A program made the translations under genes and the position numbers. The notes beneath the pieces were generated by a model. That model had not been told where the DNA came from and did not search any database. It worked only from the letters and a program-made list of their open reading frames with translations. 64,000 bases of DNA, taken from positions 186,001 to 250,000 of the forward strand of contig NZ_JAJNDV010000001.1 of the NCBI RefSeq assembly GCF_021043375.1. Direction: 5' to 3'. This DNA comes from Sphingomonas sp. IC-56. Its GTDB lineage: Bacteria; Pseudomonadota; Alphaproteobacteria; Sphingomonadales; Sphingomonadaceae. Below are positions 44,910 through 55,859 of this stretch, in pieces. Positions within the stretch are counted from its first letter, which is position 1, and every line of letters begins with the position of its first letter.

Positions 44910-45947
44910 ATGCCAAGCCGCAGATTCAGACGCTGGGTGATGCCGGCGATCGCCATGGCGGCCAGCGCCCTTGCGCCGGCCATGGCGCAGGTCGCGCCCG
45001 GGGGGCCGGCGACTCCCTATGTCGATCCGGCCAAGGCCTATCTCTTCGCCCACATGACCAAGGAGCGCTACGGCGTCCTGTATTACTCGGTCAGCCTGGA
45101 CGGGCTGCATTGGACCCGCATCAATGGCGGTAAGCCGGTGTCGCAGGATTATCACGGCCATGCCTCGATCGCGCAGGGCGGCGATGGCCGCTATTATCTA
45201 GTCGGCAACAAGAGCGACGAAGACCCGTTGATCCGCTTCTGGGTCTCGGACGACCTGATCCGTTGGACGCCGTTCGGCACCTACCAACCTGACTTGAGCA
45301 ACATCCCCGGCCACCCGCACACACTGGCGCGGATCGGCGCGCCCAAGCTCTATTTCGATAAGCCTTCAGGGCAGTTCCTGCTCAGCTGGCACACGCCCAA
45401 CGAGGACGGCAATCGCGAGGATCCGGAGCGTTATTGGGCCAGCCAGCGCACGCTGTACGTCCTGTCCAAGGACCTGAAGACCTTTGCCGCCAAGCCGCGG
45501 CGACTGTTCAGCTGGGACATGGCGACCATCGACACCGTCATCCAGCCCGATCCCCGCGGCGGCTATTGTGCGGTCATCAAGGACGAACGCTATCCGTCGT
45601 ACGAGTGGACGACGGGCAAGACGATCCGGATCAGCTGTGCATCACGATTGCTCGGCCCGTATCCCCTGCCCGGCGCGCCGCTGAGCCCCAACTTCCGGGA
45701 AGCGCCGACACTGATCCGCGCGCCCAACGCGCAGGACTGGCTGCTCTATTACGAGCAATATGCCGGCACGAGCTACGGACTGTCGATGGCGCCGACGCTG
45801 CAGGGGCCCTGGTATCAGGTGTCGGGCAATAGCGGCGTTGCCGAATGGAACCGCTATGAGGTGCCGGCGGGCACGCGGCATGGCTCGATGCTGGAGATCA
45901 GCCGCAAGGAATATGACGCGCTTCGCGCCGCCTTCCCCAACGGCTGA
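44910..45947 (+). CDS. Exported five-bladed beta-propeller protein (GH43-like fold)
   Basis: 345 residues; GGGAGAGG before the ATG. An RR-containing signal peptide (MPSRRFRRWVMPAIAMAASALAPAMAQ) is followed by blades with the YLFAHMTKERYGVLYYSVSLDGLHWTRI pattern, FWVSDDLIRWTPF and LLYYEQYAGTSYGLSMAPTLQGPW. This looks like a glycoside hydrolase 43/62/117-type propeller. I cannot confirm catalytic acids by eye, so it may be a binding protein or hydrolase for plant or microbial polysaccharide. Confidence 0.75.
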   Translation: MPSRRFRRWVMPAIAMAASALAPAMAQVAPGGPATPYVDPAKAYLFAHMTKERYGVLYYSVSLDGLHWTRINGGKPVSQDYHGHASIAQGGDGRYYLVGNKSDEDPLIRFWVSDDLIRWTPFGTYQPDLSNIPGHPHTLARIGAPKLYFDKPSGQFLLSWHTPNEDGNREDPERYWASQRTLYVLSKDLKTFAAKPRRLFSWDMATIDTVIQPDPRGGYCAVIKDERYPSYEWTTGKTIRISCASRLLGPYPLPGAPLSPNFREAPTLIRAPNAQDWLLYYEQYAGTSYGLSMAPTLQGPWYQVSGNSGVAEWNRYEVPAGTRHGSMLEISRKEYDALRAAFPNG

Positions 45948-45953
45948 CGTGGT

Positions 45954-46367
45954 TCAGCCCGCCAGCGGCCGGCGCCCGAAGCCTGCCGCCGGGCGGCGCA
46001 CCGCCAGCGGATTGGCGTCGCGCTCCAGCAGCGCCAGTGTCGCCTCAAACAAGGGACGCAGCCGCACCACATGCTCCAGCGCCTCGGTGGGCGTCTCGTG
46101 CAGCTCGACACAGTCGCGCGCGATCGTCTCGATCGTCTCGGCCAAGTCGCCCAGCGGATCGGCGCCGAACTGGCGCGCCTCGCCCTTGAGGGTATGCGCC
46201 GGGATCACCAGCGCCGCCGCATTCTGCGCACGCATCGCTTCTTCGATCTGCGAAACCGATTTTACGCCATCCTCGCGAAAATAGCCGAGGATGCGCACGA
46301 AATTGACGCCGAGTTCCGCGCGTGCCTGCGCGAACGCGCCCCAGTTCACCAGCGGATCGTTGCCCAT
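45954..46367 (-). CDS. Hpt (histidine phosphotransfer) domain protein
   Basis: 137 residues from the ATG at 46367 (a GTG three codons earlier is possible). The Hpt four-helix bundle has the phospho-accepting histidine in IPAHTLKGEARQFGADPLGDLAETIE. Such stand-alone phosphotransferases relay phosphate between hybrid kinases and response regulators. No kinase or regulator gene lies in the window. The C-terminal 25 residues are Arg/Pro-rich. Confidence 0.9.
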   Translation of the reverse strand: MGNDPLVNWGAFAQARAELGVNFVRILGYFREDGVKSVSQIEEAMRAQNAAALVIPAHTLKGEARQFGADPLGDLAETIETIARDCVELHETPTEALEHVVRLRPLFEATLALLERDANPLAVRRPAAGFGRRPLAG

Positions 46368-46450
46368 GCCACTCACTACCCCGTCGTCCCCCTCGCGATG
46401 GGAACCTATTTAGGGGAAGCCGGTAAACAGGCGGTTGATGCCGTTCAGAT

Positions 46451-47839
46451 TCACTCCTTGCCGCGGTCGCGCGCGCGGTCCTGATCGAACGGGTTCTTGG
46501 GGGCGCGCAGCGTGAGCCGCACGGGTACGGCGCCGAAATCGAATTCCTTGCGCAGGCCGTTGATCAGGTAGCGCTGATAGCTGGTCGGCAACAGGTCGAC
46601 GCGGGTGCCGAACAGCACGAAGCTGGGGGGCCGGGTCTTGTTCTGCGTGACGTAGCGCGGCTTGATCCGCTTGCCGCCGGGCGCGGGTGGCGGATTGGCT
46701 TCGATCGCGCGCTCGAACCAGCGGTTGAGCTGGCCCGTGGACACGCGCCGCGACCAGGCGTCCCGCGTTTCGAACGCGACCTTCATCATCGTATCGAGCC
46801 CCTTACCCGTCACTGCCGACACGGTGAGCAGCGGCACGCCCTTTACCTGCGCGAGGCCCTCGTCCAGCGCGCCCTTGACCCCGTTGAACAGGCTGGAGGC
46901 GTTCTCCGCCACGTCCCATTTGTTGAGCACGATGATCAGCGCGCGGCCTTCCTGGAGCACGCGGTCGGCGATCTTGAGGTCCTGGACCTCCAGCCCGCGC
47001 GTCGCATCGAGCAGCAGCACCACCACTTCGGCAAAGTCGATCGCGCGCAGCGTGTCCATGACCGAGAGCTTTTCCAGCTTCTCCTCGACGCGTGCTTTTT
47101 TGCGCATGCCGGCGGTGTCGATCAGCCGCACCGGGCGCTGACGCTCTTCGAAGTCGGTCCATTCCCAATCAACCGCAATGGAGTCGCGGGTGATTCCCGC
47201 CTCCGGACCGGTGATGAGCCGGTCCTGCCCCAGCAGGCGGTTGATCAGGGTGGACTTACCCGCATTCGGCCGGCCGACGATCGCCAGCTTCAGGATCGCG
47301 TCGGGAGAGTCCGAATCCTCCTCGGGCTCTTCCGCTTCCTCGCGCTCCAGATACGGACGCAGCGCCTCGAACAAGTCGACTACGCCTTCCCCATGTTCGG
47401 CGGAAAACGGGATCGGATCGCCCAACCCAAGCGCCATGGCCTCATACACGCCGGCATCGCCTGCACGGCCCTCGGCCTTGTTCGCCATCACGACGATCGG
47501 GCGGTCGGTGCTGCGCAGCCAGCGGGCAATCTCTTCGTCCAGCGGCGTGACGCCGGCACGGGAGTCGATGACGAACAGCGCGACATCGGCGTCCTGCACC
47601 GCAGCCTCGGTCTGGGCGCGCATGCGGCCGGGCAGCGTCGCGACATCCTCATCCTCATAGCCCGCGGTGTCGATCACGCGGAAATCCATCCCGAGCAGAG
47701 TCGCGTCGCCCTCGCGCCGGTCACGGGTCACGCCGGGCTGGTCGTCGACCAGCGCCAGCCGCTTGCCGACCAGGCGGTTGAACAGCGTCGACTTGCCGAC
47801 ATTGGGACGCCCGATGATGGCGACAGTGGGAAGAGACAT
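46451..47839 (-). CDS. der: Ribosome-biogenesis GTPase Der (EngA)
   Basis: 462 residues with tandem GTPase domains: G1 motifs GRPNVGKSTLFNRL (residue ~9) and GRPNAGKSTLINRLLG (~195), G3 DTAGYED and DTAGMRKK, and G4 NKAEG and NKWD. A C-terminal KH-like domain follows (FGTRVDLLPTSYQRYLINGLRKEFDFGAVPVRLTLR). Required for 50S maturation. Downstream partner of yfgM-bamB, the conserved order. Confidence 0.98.
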   Translation of the reverse strand: MSLPTVAIIGRPNVGKSTLFNRLVGKRLALVDDQPGVTRDRREGDATLLGMDFRVIDTAGYEDEDVATLPGRMRAQTEAAVQDADVALFVIDSRAGVTPLDEEIARWLRSTDRPIVVMANKAEGRAGDAGVYEAMALGLGDPIPFSAEHGEGVVDLFEALRPYLEREEAEEPEEDSDSPDAILKLAIVGRPNAGKSTLINRLLGQDRLITGPEAGITRDSIAVDWEWTDFEERQRPVRLIDTAGMRKKARVEEKLEKLSVMDTLRAIDFAEVVVLLLDATRGLEVQDLKIADRVLQEGRALIIVLNKWDVAENASSLFNGVKGALDEGLAQVKGVPLLTVSAVTGKGLDTMMKVAFETRDAWSRRVSTGQLNRWFERAIEANPPPAPGGKRIKPRYVTQNKTRPPSFVLFGTRVDLLPTSYQRYLINGLRKEFDFGAVPVRLTLRAPKNPFDQDRARDRGKE

Positions 47840-47854
47840 GAAATCAACTCGCTG

Positions 47855-48006
47855 CCCTCCTGCGTACAGGAAAGGGCTTGGGGGTGGGTGTGCGCGTCTG
47901 CGCGCCTGATAGACTGAAGCAGCGGATCAATAAAGTAGCGGGCAGAGCGCCCGGCTCCACCCGCTACTGCAACCCACATCCTGATCCTCCCCTAAACGCG
48001 GGGAGG
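47855..48006. repeat. Degenerate family A repeat and bamB hairpin in the der-bamB gap
   Basis: CCCTCCTGCGTACAGGAAAGGG followed by CTTGGGGGTGGGTG (47855-47894) is a decayed copy of the family A half. CCTCCCC-TAAACGC-GGGGAGG (47986-48006) is a hairpin just after the bamB stop on the minus strand; no U-run follows. Nothing coding is seen in the 173-base gap. Confidence 0.55.
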
Positions 48007-48012
48007 CGTAGC

Positions 48013-49335
48013 TCAACGGTACGCGGAGAGCGTGCCTTTGCCGTCCAGCACGTACAGCGTATTGTTCGCCACGACCGGAGTCAGCGTCACCGGCGCCTTC
48101 ACGTCCATGGTCGACAGCACACTGCCGTCCTTGGGCGAGGCGAAGACCAGCTTGCCGTCCGAATTGCCGAGCACCAGCTTGCCGCCGGCCAGAACCGGAC
48201 CAACCCAGGTGATCAGGCCCTTGGACTTCTTGGCGTTGCGGTACTGGCCCATGTCGGCGATCCACCGGATCTTGCCGCTGCCGCGCGACAGGCAGATCAG
48301 CCGGGCGCTGTCGGTCACCACGAACACCCACTCGCCTGCGACCCAGGGGGTCGAGATGCCGGCGATGTTCTGTTCCCACATGCGGTTGCCGCTGGCGAGA
48401 TCGATCGAGATCATGCGACCGCCCTGCCCCACGGCATAAACGCGGCCCTGGTCGATCACCGGTGCGGCGTCGATGTCGGACAGCGTCGAGACCGAGGTCG
48501 AGATGCTGGTGCGCGAGAGCACTTCGGCCCAGAGCGAGCGGCCATTCTCATAGCGATAGGCGTTAAGCTCGCCCGAGGAGAAGCCCGCGACCACGGTGCC
48601 CTGCGCCGACGCCGGGGCGGCCACGCCGAACACGCCCTGCGATTCGATGCTGGCCGAACCGGTCCAGGATACGTCGCCGGCTTCCTGCGTCAGGGCGAAC
48701 AGCTGGTTGTCCTGCGTCACGACATACACGTTGCCGCTCGCCAGCGTCGGTGCACCGCGCAGCGGGCCGCCGGGACGCTTGCGCCAGATCTCCTTGCCGT
48801 CCGCGGTGTTCAGCGCCACCACGTCGCCGAGACCGTTGGTGGCGAACACGCGCTCGCCCTCCACGCTCACGCCGCCGCCAAAGCGTGCCGGCTTGTTGCT
48901 GTCGTCGCTGGAGGTTGCGGCGCGCCAGCGCTCCGTACCGGTATCGGAGGCCATGGCATGCACGACGCCGTCGGTATCCATCACGAACAGCGTGTTGCCC
49001 GCGACTACCGGCGATGCGGCCAGCCGCTCGCGGTTGCTGGGCTTGGCAACGTTCTTGCTCCAGGCGCGCGACAGGCTTTCGCCCACGGCCAGATGGCCCA
49101 TCGCCTTGGCGGCGTTGCCACCGGGCTGCGTCCAAGCGTCATTCGCCGCGGCTTCGGGCAACAGCACGTCGACACCCGCCAGCGATGCGTCCGCCGTGAT
49201 GTCGTTTTCCGCCATCAGGATCGGCACGCGCTCACCGAGCACGGGAGTCTTCTTGGACGAACCCTTCAGGACGCCGCAGCCGCTGACCAGCGCAAGCGCC
49301 GCGAGGGCGGTGCCCACCCTCAACTTGGTATTCAT
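48013..49335 (-). CDS. bamB: Outer-membrane assembly factor BamB
   Basis: 440 residues. A lipoprotein signal ends VSGCGVLKG (Cys20). It is followed by repeated PQQ-like beta-propeller blades (e.g. GNTLFVMDTDGVVHAMASDTGTERW, GERVFATNGLGDVVALNTADGKEIW, GRVYAVGQGGRMISIDLASGNRMWE). It scaffolds the BAM complex on the periplasmic face. Its ATGA overlaps the stop of the upstream YfgM-like gene, and der follows, the classical yfgM-bamB-der cluster. Confidence 0.95.
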   Translation of the reverse strand: MNTKLRVGTALAALALVSGCGVLKGSSKKTPVLGERVPILMAENDITADASLAGVDVLLPEAAANDAWTQPGGNAAKAMGHLAVGESLSRAWSKNVAKPSNRERLAASPVVAGNTLFVMDTDGVVHAMASDTGTERWRAATSSDDSNKPARFGGGVSVEGERVFATNGLGDVVALNTADGKEIWRKRPGGPLRGAPTLASGNVYVVTQDNQLFALTQEAGDVSWTGSASIESQGVFGVAAPASAQGTVVAGFSSGELNAYRYENGRSLWAEVLSRTSISTSVSTLSDIDAAPVIDQGRVYAVGQGGRMISIDLASGNRMWEQNIAGISTPWVAGEWVFVVTDSARLICLSRGSGKIRWIADMGQYRNAKKSKGLITWVGPVLAGGKLVLGNSDGKLVFASPKDGSVLSTMDVKAPVTLTPVVANNTLYVLDGKGTLSAYR

Positions 49336-50042
49336 TGAGTCTTGGTTTCCTTCGACTGATCGATGGCGTCTACGCCCAGTACACCGGCCAGCTGAACCGC
49401 GCGTTGACGAAGCGAGTCCGGCACCTTGTCACCCGCTTGGGCGATCTGGCCATACAGCTTGCCGGCCTCGGCGCGCTTGCCCGCCTTGAGATAGGCCGTC
49501 GCGACCATCTCGCCCGCGGTGCCGAGCCAGGGCGAGTTGGGATCGGTCAGCGGCTTGAGGCGCTGGATCACCACTTCCGGCTTCAGCGTGTCGAACTCGA
49601 CGCTGGTCTGGCGGATCAGCGCCAGGTCACGGAACGGCTTGGGATAATCGTCTTCGCCCGCCACTTGCGCGAACTTGGCCGCCGCACCCTTGGCGTCGTT
49701 CTTCTGGAGCAGCAGGCTGCCCTGCGCGATCACGGCCATCGCCGCATAGCCACTGTCATTGTCCGCAGCGATCTTGCTCAGCTCAGGCAGCGCCTTGTCG
49801 GCGGCGCCGCTTTCGGCCAGCCGAAGCGCGGCATCATATTGCTCGCCCTGCGTGCCGGCGACGTTCTGCTTGTGATGCTGCCAGTACAGGAAGCCTGCCA
49901 GCGCCACCAAAGCGAGGACGACCGCCCCAATGATCAGCTTGCCATAACGGCGAAAGATCTGCGCGGCCTGTTCGCGGCGATATTCCTCGTCGACCTCACG
50001 CAGAAAGGTCTGGTCAGTCGTGCCGGTCGGGGGAAGCGCCAA
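49332..50042 (-). CDS. YfgM-like TPR membrane protein
   Basis: 236 residues from the TTG at 50042 (LALPPTGTTDQTFLREVDEE), chosen because GGAG is 7 bases upstream; a TTG two codons earlier is too close. Topology: short cytoplasmic N-terminus, one membrane helix (LIIGAVVLALVALAGFLYW) and a periplasmic TPR-like helical domain (AAKFAQVAGEDDYPKPFRDLALIRQ). In E. coli YfgM contacts SecYEG/PpiD and periplasmic chaperones. Coupled to bamB. Confidence 0.88.
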   Translation of the reverse strand: MALPPTGTTDQTFLREVDEEYRREQAAQIFRRYGKLIIGAVVLALVALAGFLYWQHHKQNVAGTQGEQYDAALRLAESGAADKALPELSKIAADNDSGYAAMAVIAQGSLLLQKNDAKGAAAKFAQVAGEDDYPKPFRDLALIRQTSVEFDTLKPEVVIQRLKPLTDPNSPWLGTAGEMVATAYLKAGKRAEAGKLYGQIAQAGDKVPDSLRQRAVQLAGVLGVDAIDQSKETKTQ

Positions 50043-50097
50043 GATCAAACTCCATGGGTGTCGTGCGGCGAAACTCTAGTGCTGCTCGCCTAGTCCT

Positions 50098-50955
50098 TCA
50101 ATCGCGCGCCGCATAGACCTGATCGGGTCCCGGAAAGGTCCGGGACCGCACATCGGCGGCATAGGTCTCAACCGCGGCGGAAATGCGGCCAGCCAGATCG
50201 TCGAACTTCTTCACAAAGCGCGGGGTGCGCTCGAACAGGCCCAGCATGTCCTCACTCACCAGTACCTGTCCGTCGCACTGTGCCGACGCGCCGATCCCGA
50301 TCACCGGCACCGGCACGGCAGCGGTCAGCTCGACCGCCAGCCCTTCCACCACGCCCTCTGCGACGATCACGAAGGCGCCCGCCTCGGCGATCGCGCGGGT
50401 GTCGTCGATGATCTGGGCATGCTCGGCATTGCTGCGTCCGCGCGCGCCATAGCCACCCAGCGCGTTCACCGCCTGCGGGGTGAGGCCAACATGCCCCATG
50501 ACCGGGATGCCCCGGCGGGTGAGAAACTCGACCACCGGCGCCATCGCCACGCCGCCTTCCAGCTTGACGCCTGCCGCACCGGTTTCCGCGAGCACGCGCG
50601 CGGCGGTTTCGAAGGCGCGTTCGGGGCTCGCCTCATAGCTTCCAAACGGCAGATCGACGATCACCACCGCGTGATGGCTCCCGCGCACGACCGCGGCGCC
50701 ATGGGCGATCATCATGTCCAGCGTGACCGGCAGCGTCGAAGGCAGGCCATAGATCACCTGCGCCAGGCTGTCACCGACCAGCAGCAGGTCGCAATGCGGG
50801 TCCATCAGCTGCGCCATGCGGGTGGTATAGGCAGTCAGCATCACGATCGGCTCGCCTCCCTTGCGCTTGCGGATGGCGGGCACGGTGAGGCGCTTCATCG
50901 GCACGGGCGTGGGGGTGGCGCGGCTGGTCGCGGTATCGATCGTGTAGGTGGACAT
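50098..50955 (-). CDS. panB: 3-methyl-2-oxobutanoate hydroxymethyltransferase
   Basis: 285 residues from [20 protein letters not shown] (50955). Signatures are [89 protein letters not shown] and RFVKKFDDL. It makes ketopantoate, the first committed step of pantothenate synthesis. Stands alone here; panC is not in the window. Confidence 0.96.
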   Translation of the reverse strand: MSTYTIDTATSRATPTPVPMKRLTVPAIRKRKGGEPIVMLTAYTTRMAQLMDPHCDLLLVGDSLAQVIYGLPSTLPVTLDMMIAHGAAVVRGSHHAVVIVDLPFGSYEASPERAFETAARVLAETGAAGVKLEGGVAMAPVVEFLTRRGIPVMGHVGLTPQAVNALGGYGARGRSNAEHAQIIDDTRAIAEAGAFVIVAEGVVEGLAVELTAAVPVPVIGIGASAQCDGQVLVSEDMLGLFERTPRFVKKFDDLAGRISAAVETYAADVRSRTFPGPDQVYAARD

Positions 50956-51000
50956 GGAGCCCGTTCTAGCGCCGTTCCCCGCCGCCAGCCAGCCCACCGC

Positions 51001-51348
51001 TCACAGCAGTGCCGACGCGAACTTGTCGGGCGCGAATCCCACCAGCAACCCGCCGGGATGCTCCACTACCGGCCGCTTGATCATCGAGGGATTGGCCAGC
51101 ATCAGCGCCGCCGCCTTGTCTGCATCGATCCCCTGCTTGTCGGCGTCGGGCAGCTTGCGGAAGGTGGTGCCCGCGCGGTTGAGCAGCGGCTCCCACCCGA
51201 CCAGTTCCTGCCACCGCGCGATCCGCCCCGCATCGATCCCGGCCTTTTTGTAGTCGTGAAAGGCATAAACGACGCCATGCTCGTCCAGCCAGGCGCGTGC
51301 CTTCTTCATCGTGTCGCAGGCCGGGATGCCATACACGGTAACCGTCAT
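51001..51348 (-). CDS. YffB-type ArsC/Spx-family protein
   Basis: 115 residues from the ATG at 51348 (MTVTVYGIPACDTMKKARAW). The thioredoxin-fold motif is CDTMKKA (single Cys). Then YAFHDYKKAGID, the WEPLLNRAGTTFRKLPD block and SMIKRPVVEHPGGLLVGFAPDKF, with the RP-V anion-binding arginine. YffB-type proteins bind glutathione in vitro; their physiological role is unsettled. It is distinct from the ArsC at 33.6 kb. Confidence 0.9.
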   Translation of the reverse strand: MTVTVYGIPACDTMKKARAWLDEHGVVYAFHDYKKAGIDAGRIARWQELVGWEPLLNRAGTTFRKLPDADKQGIDADKAAALMLANPSMIKRPVVEHPGGLLVGFAPDKFASALL

Positions 51349-51414
51349 TCCACGCCTCGTTTGGCTGTTGTTCGAGGGGCGAATAGCGGCTGCGGGCGCG
51401 AAAAGCACTCCTGA

Positions 51415-51439
51415 GCCCGGCTCAAGGCTGGGATGACGA
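51415..51439. repeat. Dispersed palindrome, family B (overlaps the GNAT gene end)
   Basis: GCCCGGCTCAAGGCTGGGAT followed by GACGA is a one-mismatch relative of the 19838-19865 copy. Its right side supplies the last codons and stop of the acetyltransferase gene. Confidence 0.7.
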
Positions 51440-51859
51440 AGAAGTCAGAAAGCGCCCGAGCGTTACGACCTTCTGCCGCTCAAGCCCCAGTGCGGCATAG
51501 AAGCCCAGAGCCGCTTCATTGTCCTCGCGCACCATCAGCTGGATCTTGGGACAGCCCCGCGCCTTCAGCCATTCCTCCGCCGCTGCCATCAGCGCGCGGC
51601 CCAGTCCGCCACGCCGCTGCCCCAGGTCGACCGCGAGGTAATAGATCCAGCCGCGATGCCCGTCGAAGCCGACCATCACGCTCCCCGCGACACCTGCCTC
51701 GCCGCGCACCACAAGCACGGTCGATCCCGCGCCACTCAGTGCTAGTGTGAAATCGGCTGCGGGATCGTTCCATGGCCGCGTGAGGCCGCAGCGTTCCCAC
51801 AGCGCGATCACCTCGCTGGCATCGTCCTGTGCCGCTTCCTCGATCAGCGGAAGATGCAC
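51422..51859 (-). CDS. GNAT N-acetyltransferase, YpeA-like
   Basis: About 145 residues from a GTG at 51859 (start uncertain; a 5-codon-longer version exists). YpeA-like features are VIALWERCGLTRPWNDPAADF, VAGSVMVGFDGHRGWIYYLAVDLGQRRGGLGRALM (acetyl-CoA loop QRRGGLG) and RGCPKIQLMVREDNEAALGFYAALG. The final residues (TSSSSQP and stop) are encoded by a dispersed repeat. The start overlaps the end of the upstream lipoprotein gene by about 16 bases. Confidence 0.88.
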   Translation of the reverse strand: MHLPLIEEAAQDDASEVIALWERCGLTRPWNDPAADFTLALSGAGSTVLVVRGEAGVAGSVMVGFDGHRGWIYYLAVDLGQRRGGLGRALMAAAEEWLKARGCPKIQLMVREDNEAALGFYAALGLERQKVVTLGRFLTSSSSQP

Positions 51860-52470
51860 GCCGTGCCGGCCCAAAGCTGCATCACGCGCCCTGTACTACC
51901 GGGCGCACTGAGCAGGCCCGACAATGCGCCCGAGCGGAACTCATGCCCTAAGCTGCTATTCTCCACTTCGATTGCGATCGAGCGCTCCATCTCAGCTCGC
52001 GTGGTGCCGATCCCGATTCCGCTCATCGTCGTGAAGCGGCCCGGCTTGGTATCGTCGACGTCCCAGCCGACGAACCGCGCGCCTTCAAAGAACAAGGTCA
52101 ACCCATCGGCCAAATCGACGACGTCGAGCGGTCCGGACGGACAGTCGGGATTGAGCGACTCGTTCTCGGGCTTGCCGAGCACCGCCTGGGCTGCACGCAT
52201 TACGTCATCCTGGGCGACGCCGAAGCTGACCGGGCTTGTCGAACCGCTGGCGGACACCAGCATCAGACCATCGGGCGACAGGCTGATGGCGGGCCCGGCC
52301 GCCGCTTCGGCCTGGTTGCCTGCGGCGCCCTCGCCGGCATTACCCTGCGGCACGATGATGGTGGACCCGTCGAACGTTGCCGTCTGCGCCTGCTCAGCCT
52401 GGTTGGCTCCCTCCGGCGCGCTGCATGCGGCCAGCATCCCCAACAGGGCGGCGGTTGCGATCCGTTTCAT
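51844..52470 (-). CDS. Putative lipoprotein of unknown function
   Basis: 208 residues from the ATG at 52470 (MKRIATAALLGMLAACSAPE), with a lipobox LAAC at Cys16. The mature part has an Ala/Gln/Asn-rich linker (EGANQAEQAQTATFDGS...EGAAGNQAEAAAG). A globular domain of about 130 residues follows (SFGVAQDDVMRAAQAVLG, LADGLTLFFEGARFVGWDVDD). No recognised family. Precedes the GNAT gene with a short overlap, so the two are probably cotranscribed. Confidence 0.8.
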   Translation of the reverse strand: MKRIATAALLGMLAACSAPEGANQAEQAQTATFDGSTIIVPQGNAGEGAAGNQAEAAAGPAISLSPDGLMLVSASGSTSPVSFGVAQDDVMRAAQAVLGKPENESLNPDCPSGPLDVVDLADGLTLFFEGARFVGWDVDDTKPGRFTTMSGIGIGTTRAEMERSIAIEVENSSLGHEFRSGALSGLLSAPGSTGRVMQLWAGTACIFR

Positions 52471-52578
52471 GTCTTTGTCCTCCCCTTGCGGCGAGTGTCG
52501 CACCACAGGCGCAGCCAGACAACCGCCGCGGCCAGGCGCCGAAGCCGCGATCCCGCACCGCAGGATCGCGCGTCTTCG

Positions 52579-54138
<1,560 letters not shown>

Positions 54139-54205
54139 GGCGGGGCGATACGGAGCGAGGCCGTTTCTGTAAAGCCGAGCCCGCCTGCACTCAGTTTGAC
54201 CACTG

Positions 54206-54225
54206 ACGATTACAAGTGTAATCGT
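54206..54225. promoter_or_regulatory. BlaI-type operator in the guaA/serine hydrolase intergenic region
   Basis: ACGATTACAAGTGTAATCGT has 9-bp perfect arms and the TACA-N2-TGTA core, identical to the blaI operator across GATTACA...TGTAATC. A TTGACC at 54196-54201 upstream suggests a promoter whose -10 would overlap the dyad. It is 32 bases before the serine hydrolase start and 68 bases from guaA. Confidence 0.85.
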
Positions 54226-54256
54226 TGCTGAGCTCAAATTCATTGAGAAGAAGCGT

Positions 54257-55777
54257 ATGCATTTCGTGCTGATTGCGATGCTCACCCTGGTGCCGGCGGC
54301 GCCGTTGCAGGCCAAGGCTGCTGCGCAGGATCTGACGGCAGCGCAAACGCGTGAGATCGAGGACATCGCCAAACATGAGATGCACCGCCGCGGCATTCCG
54401 GGGATGCAGCTTGCGGTGGTCCGCGGCAGCCGGATCGCGCTCAGCCGTGCCTGGGGCATCGCAGACAAGGAAAGCGGAACGCCGGCCACCCCTGCAACCG
54501 TTTTCACGCTGAACTCTGCGACGAAAGCGTTCACTGGGGTCGCGATCATGCAGCTGGTTGAGGCCGGCGAGCTAAGCCTCGACGATCCGATCAGCCGCCA
54601 TGTCAGTGCGTTGCCCGACAGTTGGCGGGCAATCACCCTGCGTCAGTTGCTGACCCATGTGTCCGGCCTTCCCGACATTCTCGTGCTGCCCGCAAATGGC
54701 CAGGGCACCGGGACATTGCTGGGCGGCGGTGGCGAGGACTCGGCGTGGAACGCAGTGCGCCAGCTCCCGCTGGAGGCTCCCGTAGGCACCCGGTATCGTT
54801 ACAATCAGACCAATTACGTTCTGCTCGGCAAAGCCATCGAGCATGTGACGGGCAAGCCCTTCCAGATGGTCATGGCGGAACGCGAGTTCGCGCCGGCGGG
54901 CGCTAAAAGCCTGGTATTTGGCGACGCGCGAGACGTCGTGCCCAATCGCACGCGCACGTACCGCTATTCGGGGGGCGTTCTGGGCGTGACGGCACGCAAC
55001 CGCCCGCTGGAACACGCAATCGACGAGTTCAGCCCATTTCTTCGAACGGCAGGCGGGCTCAACGGCAGCGCTGAGGATGTCGCACGCTGGATCATCGCCC
55101 TGCAGAGCGGGCGATTGATGAACCGCACCACGCTCGGGGAGATGTGGACGCCTGGGCGGTTCGCTGACGGAAAGCCGACCTCCTGGGGAATGGGCTGGCC
55201 TCTTCGTGTGCGGCCGTCGCACACCGTTGCCACGGCGATTGGAGGACGGCGCAGCGCGGTCTTCGTCTACCCGCAGGACGATCTGGCGATTGTCGTCCTC
55301 ACCAATCTTGCCGGCGGCAGGCCCGAGGATTTCATCGAGGAGCTGGCCGGCGCAATCTACCCCGAACTGAAGCTGGCAAATGGCGGCGGCCTGTCGACTG
55401 CTGCGCTGGCGCTGCATCGCGCCTTGTCCGCCAGCGGCTTCGAGCGCCCGGACGCTGCGCTCGCAGCCGTGCGTCGCGAGCAGCCGGCCTTCTCGGTGCC
55501 CGAAAGCGAGTTGAACGAATGGGGTGGACGTCTCCTCGACGCTGACCGCCAGCGCGAGGGCCGCGCCGTGCTCACCCTCGCAACGCGACTATACCCAGCG
55601 AGCGCGAACGCCTGGGACAGCCTGGGCGAGGCTGAGGAAGCGTCGGGCCACGTTGATCAAGCGATCCTCGCCTATCGCCGATCGGTCTCTATTGATCCGA
55701 AGAACACGCACGCCATCGAGCGCATCGATTCTCTCTCAACCAACGCGAATGATTCCAAGCATCCGCAGTCGTTCTGA
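54257..55777 (+). CDS. Serine beta-lactamase-family hydrolase with C-terminal TPR region
   Basis: 506 residues. A signal peptide ([21 protein letters not shown]) is followed by a class C beta-lactamase/PBP-like domain: SxxK as SATK (Ser87, Lys90), a tyrosine-loop motif [20 protein letters not shown] (Q where YxN would have N) and a final [21 protein letters not shown] region. Residues ~440-490 form TPR-like repeats ([31 protein letters not shown]). A periplasmic esterase, peptidase or amidase is likely. A BlaI-type operator precedes it. Confidence 0.93.
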   Translation: MHFVLIAMLTLVPAAPLQAKAAAQDLTAAQTREIEDIAKHEMHRRGIPGMQLAVVRGSRIALSRAWGIADKESGTPATPATVFTLNSATKAFTGVAIMQLVEAGELSLDDPISRHVSALPDSWRAITLRQLLTHVSGLPDILVLPANGQGTGTLLGGGGEDSAWNAVRQLPLEAPVGTRYRYNQTNYVLLGKAIEHVTGKPFQMVMAEREFAPAGAKSLVFGDARDVVPNRTRTYRYSGGVLGVTARNRPLEHAIDEFSPFLRTAGGLNGSAEDVARWIIALQSGRLMNRTTLGEMWTPGRFADGKPTSWGMGWPLRVRPSHTVATAIGGRRSAVFVYPQDDLAIVVLTNLAGGRPEDFIEELAGAIYPELKLANGGGLSTAALALHRALSASGFERPDAALAAVRREQPAFSVPESELNEWGGRLLDADRQREGRAVLTLATRLYPASANAWDSLGEAEEASGHVDQAILAYRRSVSIDPKNTHAIERIDSLSTNANDSKHPQSF

Positions 55778-55815
55778 AAGGTCGATGAAAAATCCTGTGA
55801 AGCTCAGCCAGCGCC

Positions 55816-55852
55816 AAAGCCGCCGTCCGCTCAAGGAAGCGCACGGCGGTTT
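55816..55852. terminator. Bidirectional hairpin between serine hydrolase and prolyl oligopeptidase
   Basis: AAAGCCGCCGT pairs with ACGGCGGTTT around a 16-base interior that itself contains GC/GC pairing. It sits in the 82-base gap between two convergent stop codons and may serve both transcripts. Confidence 0.65.
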
Positions 55853-55859
55853 GAGCTGA

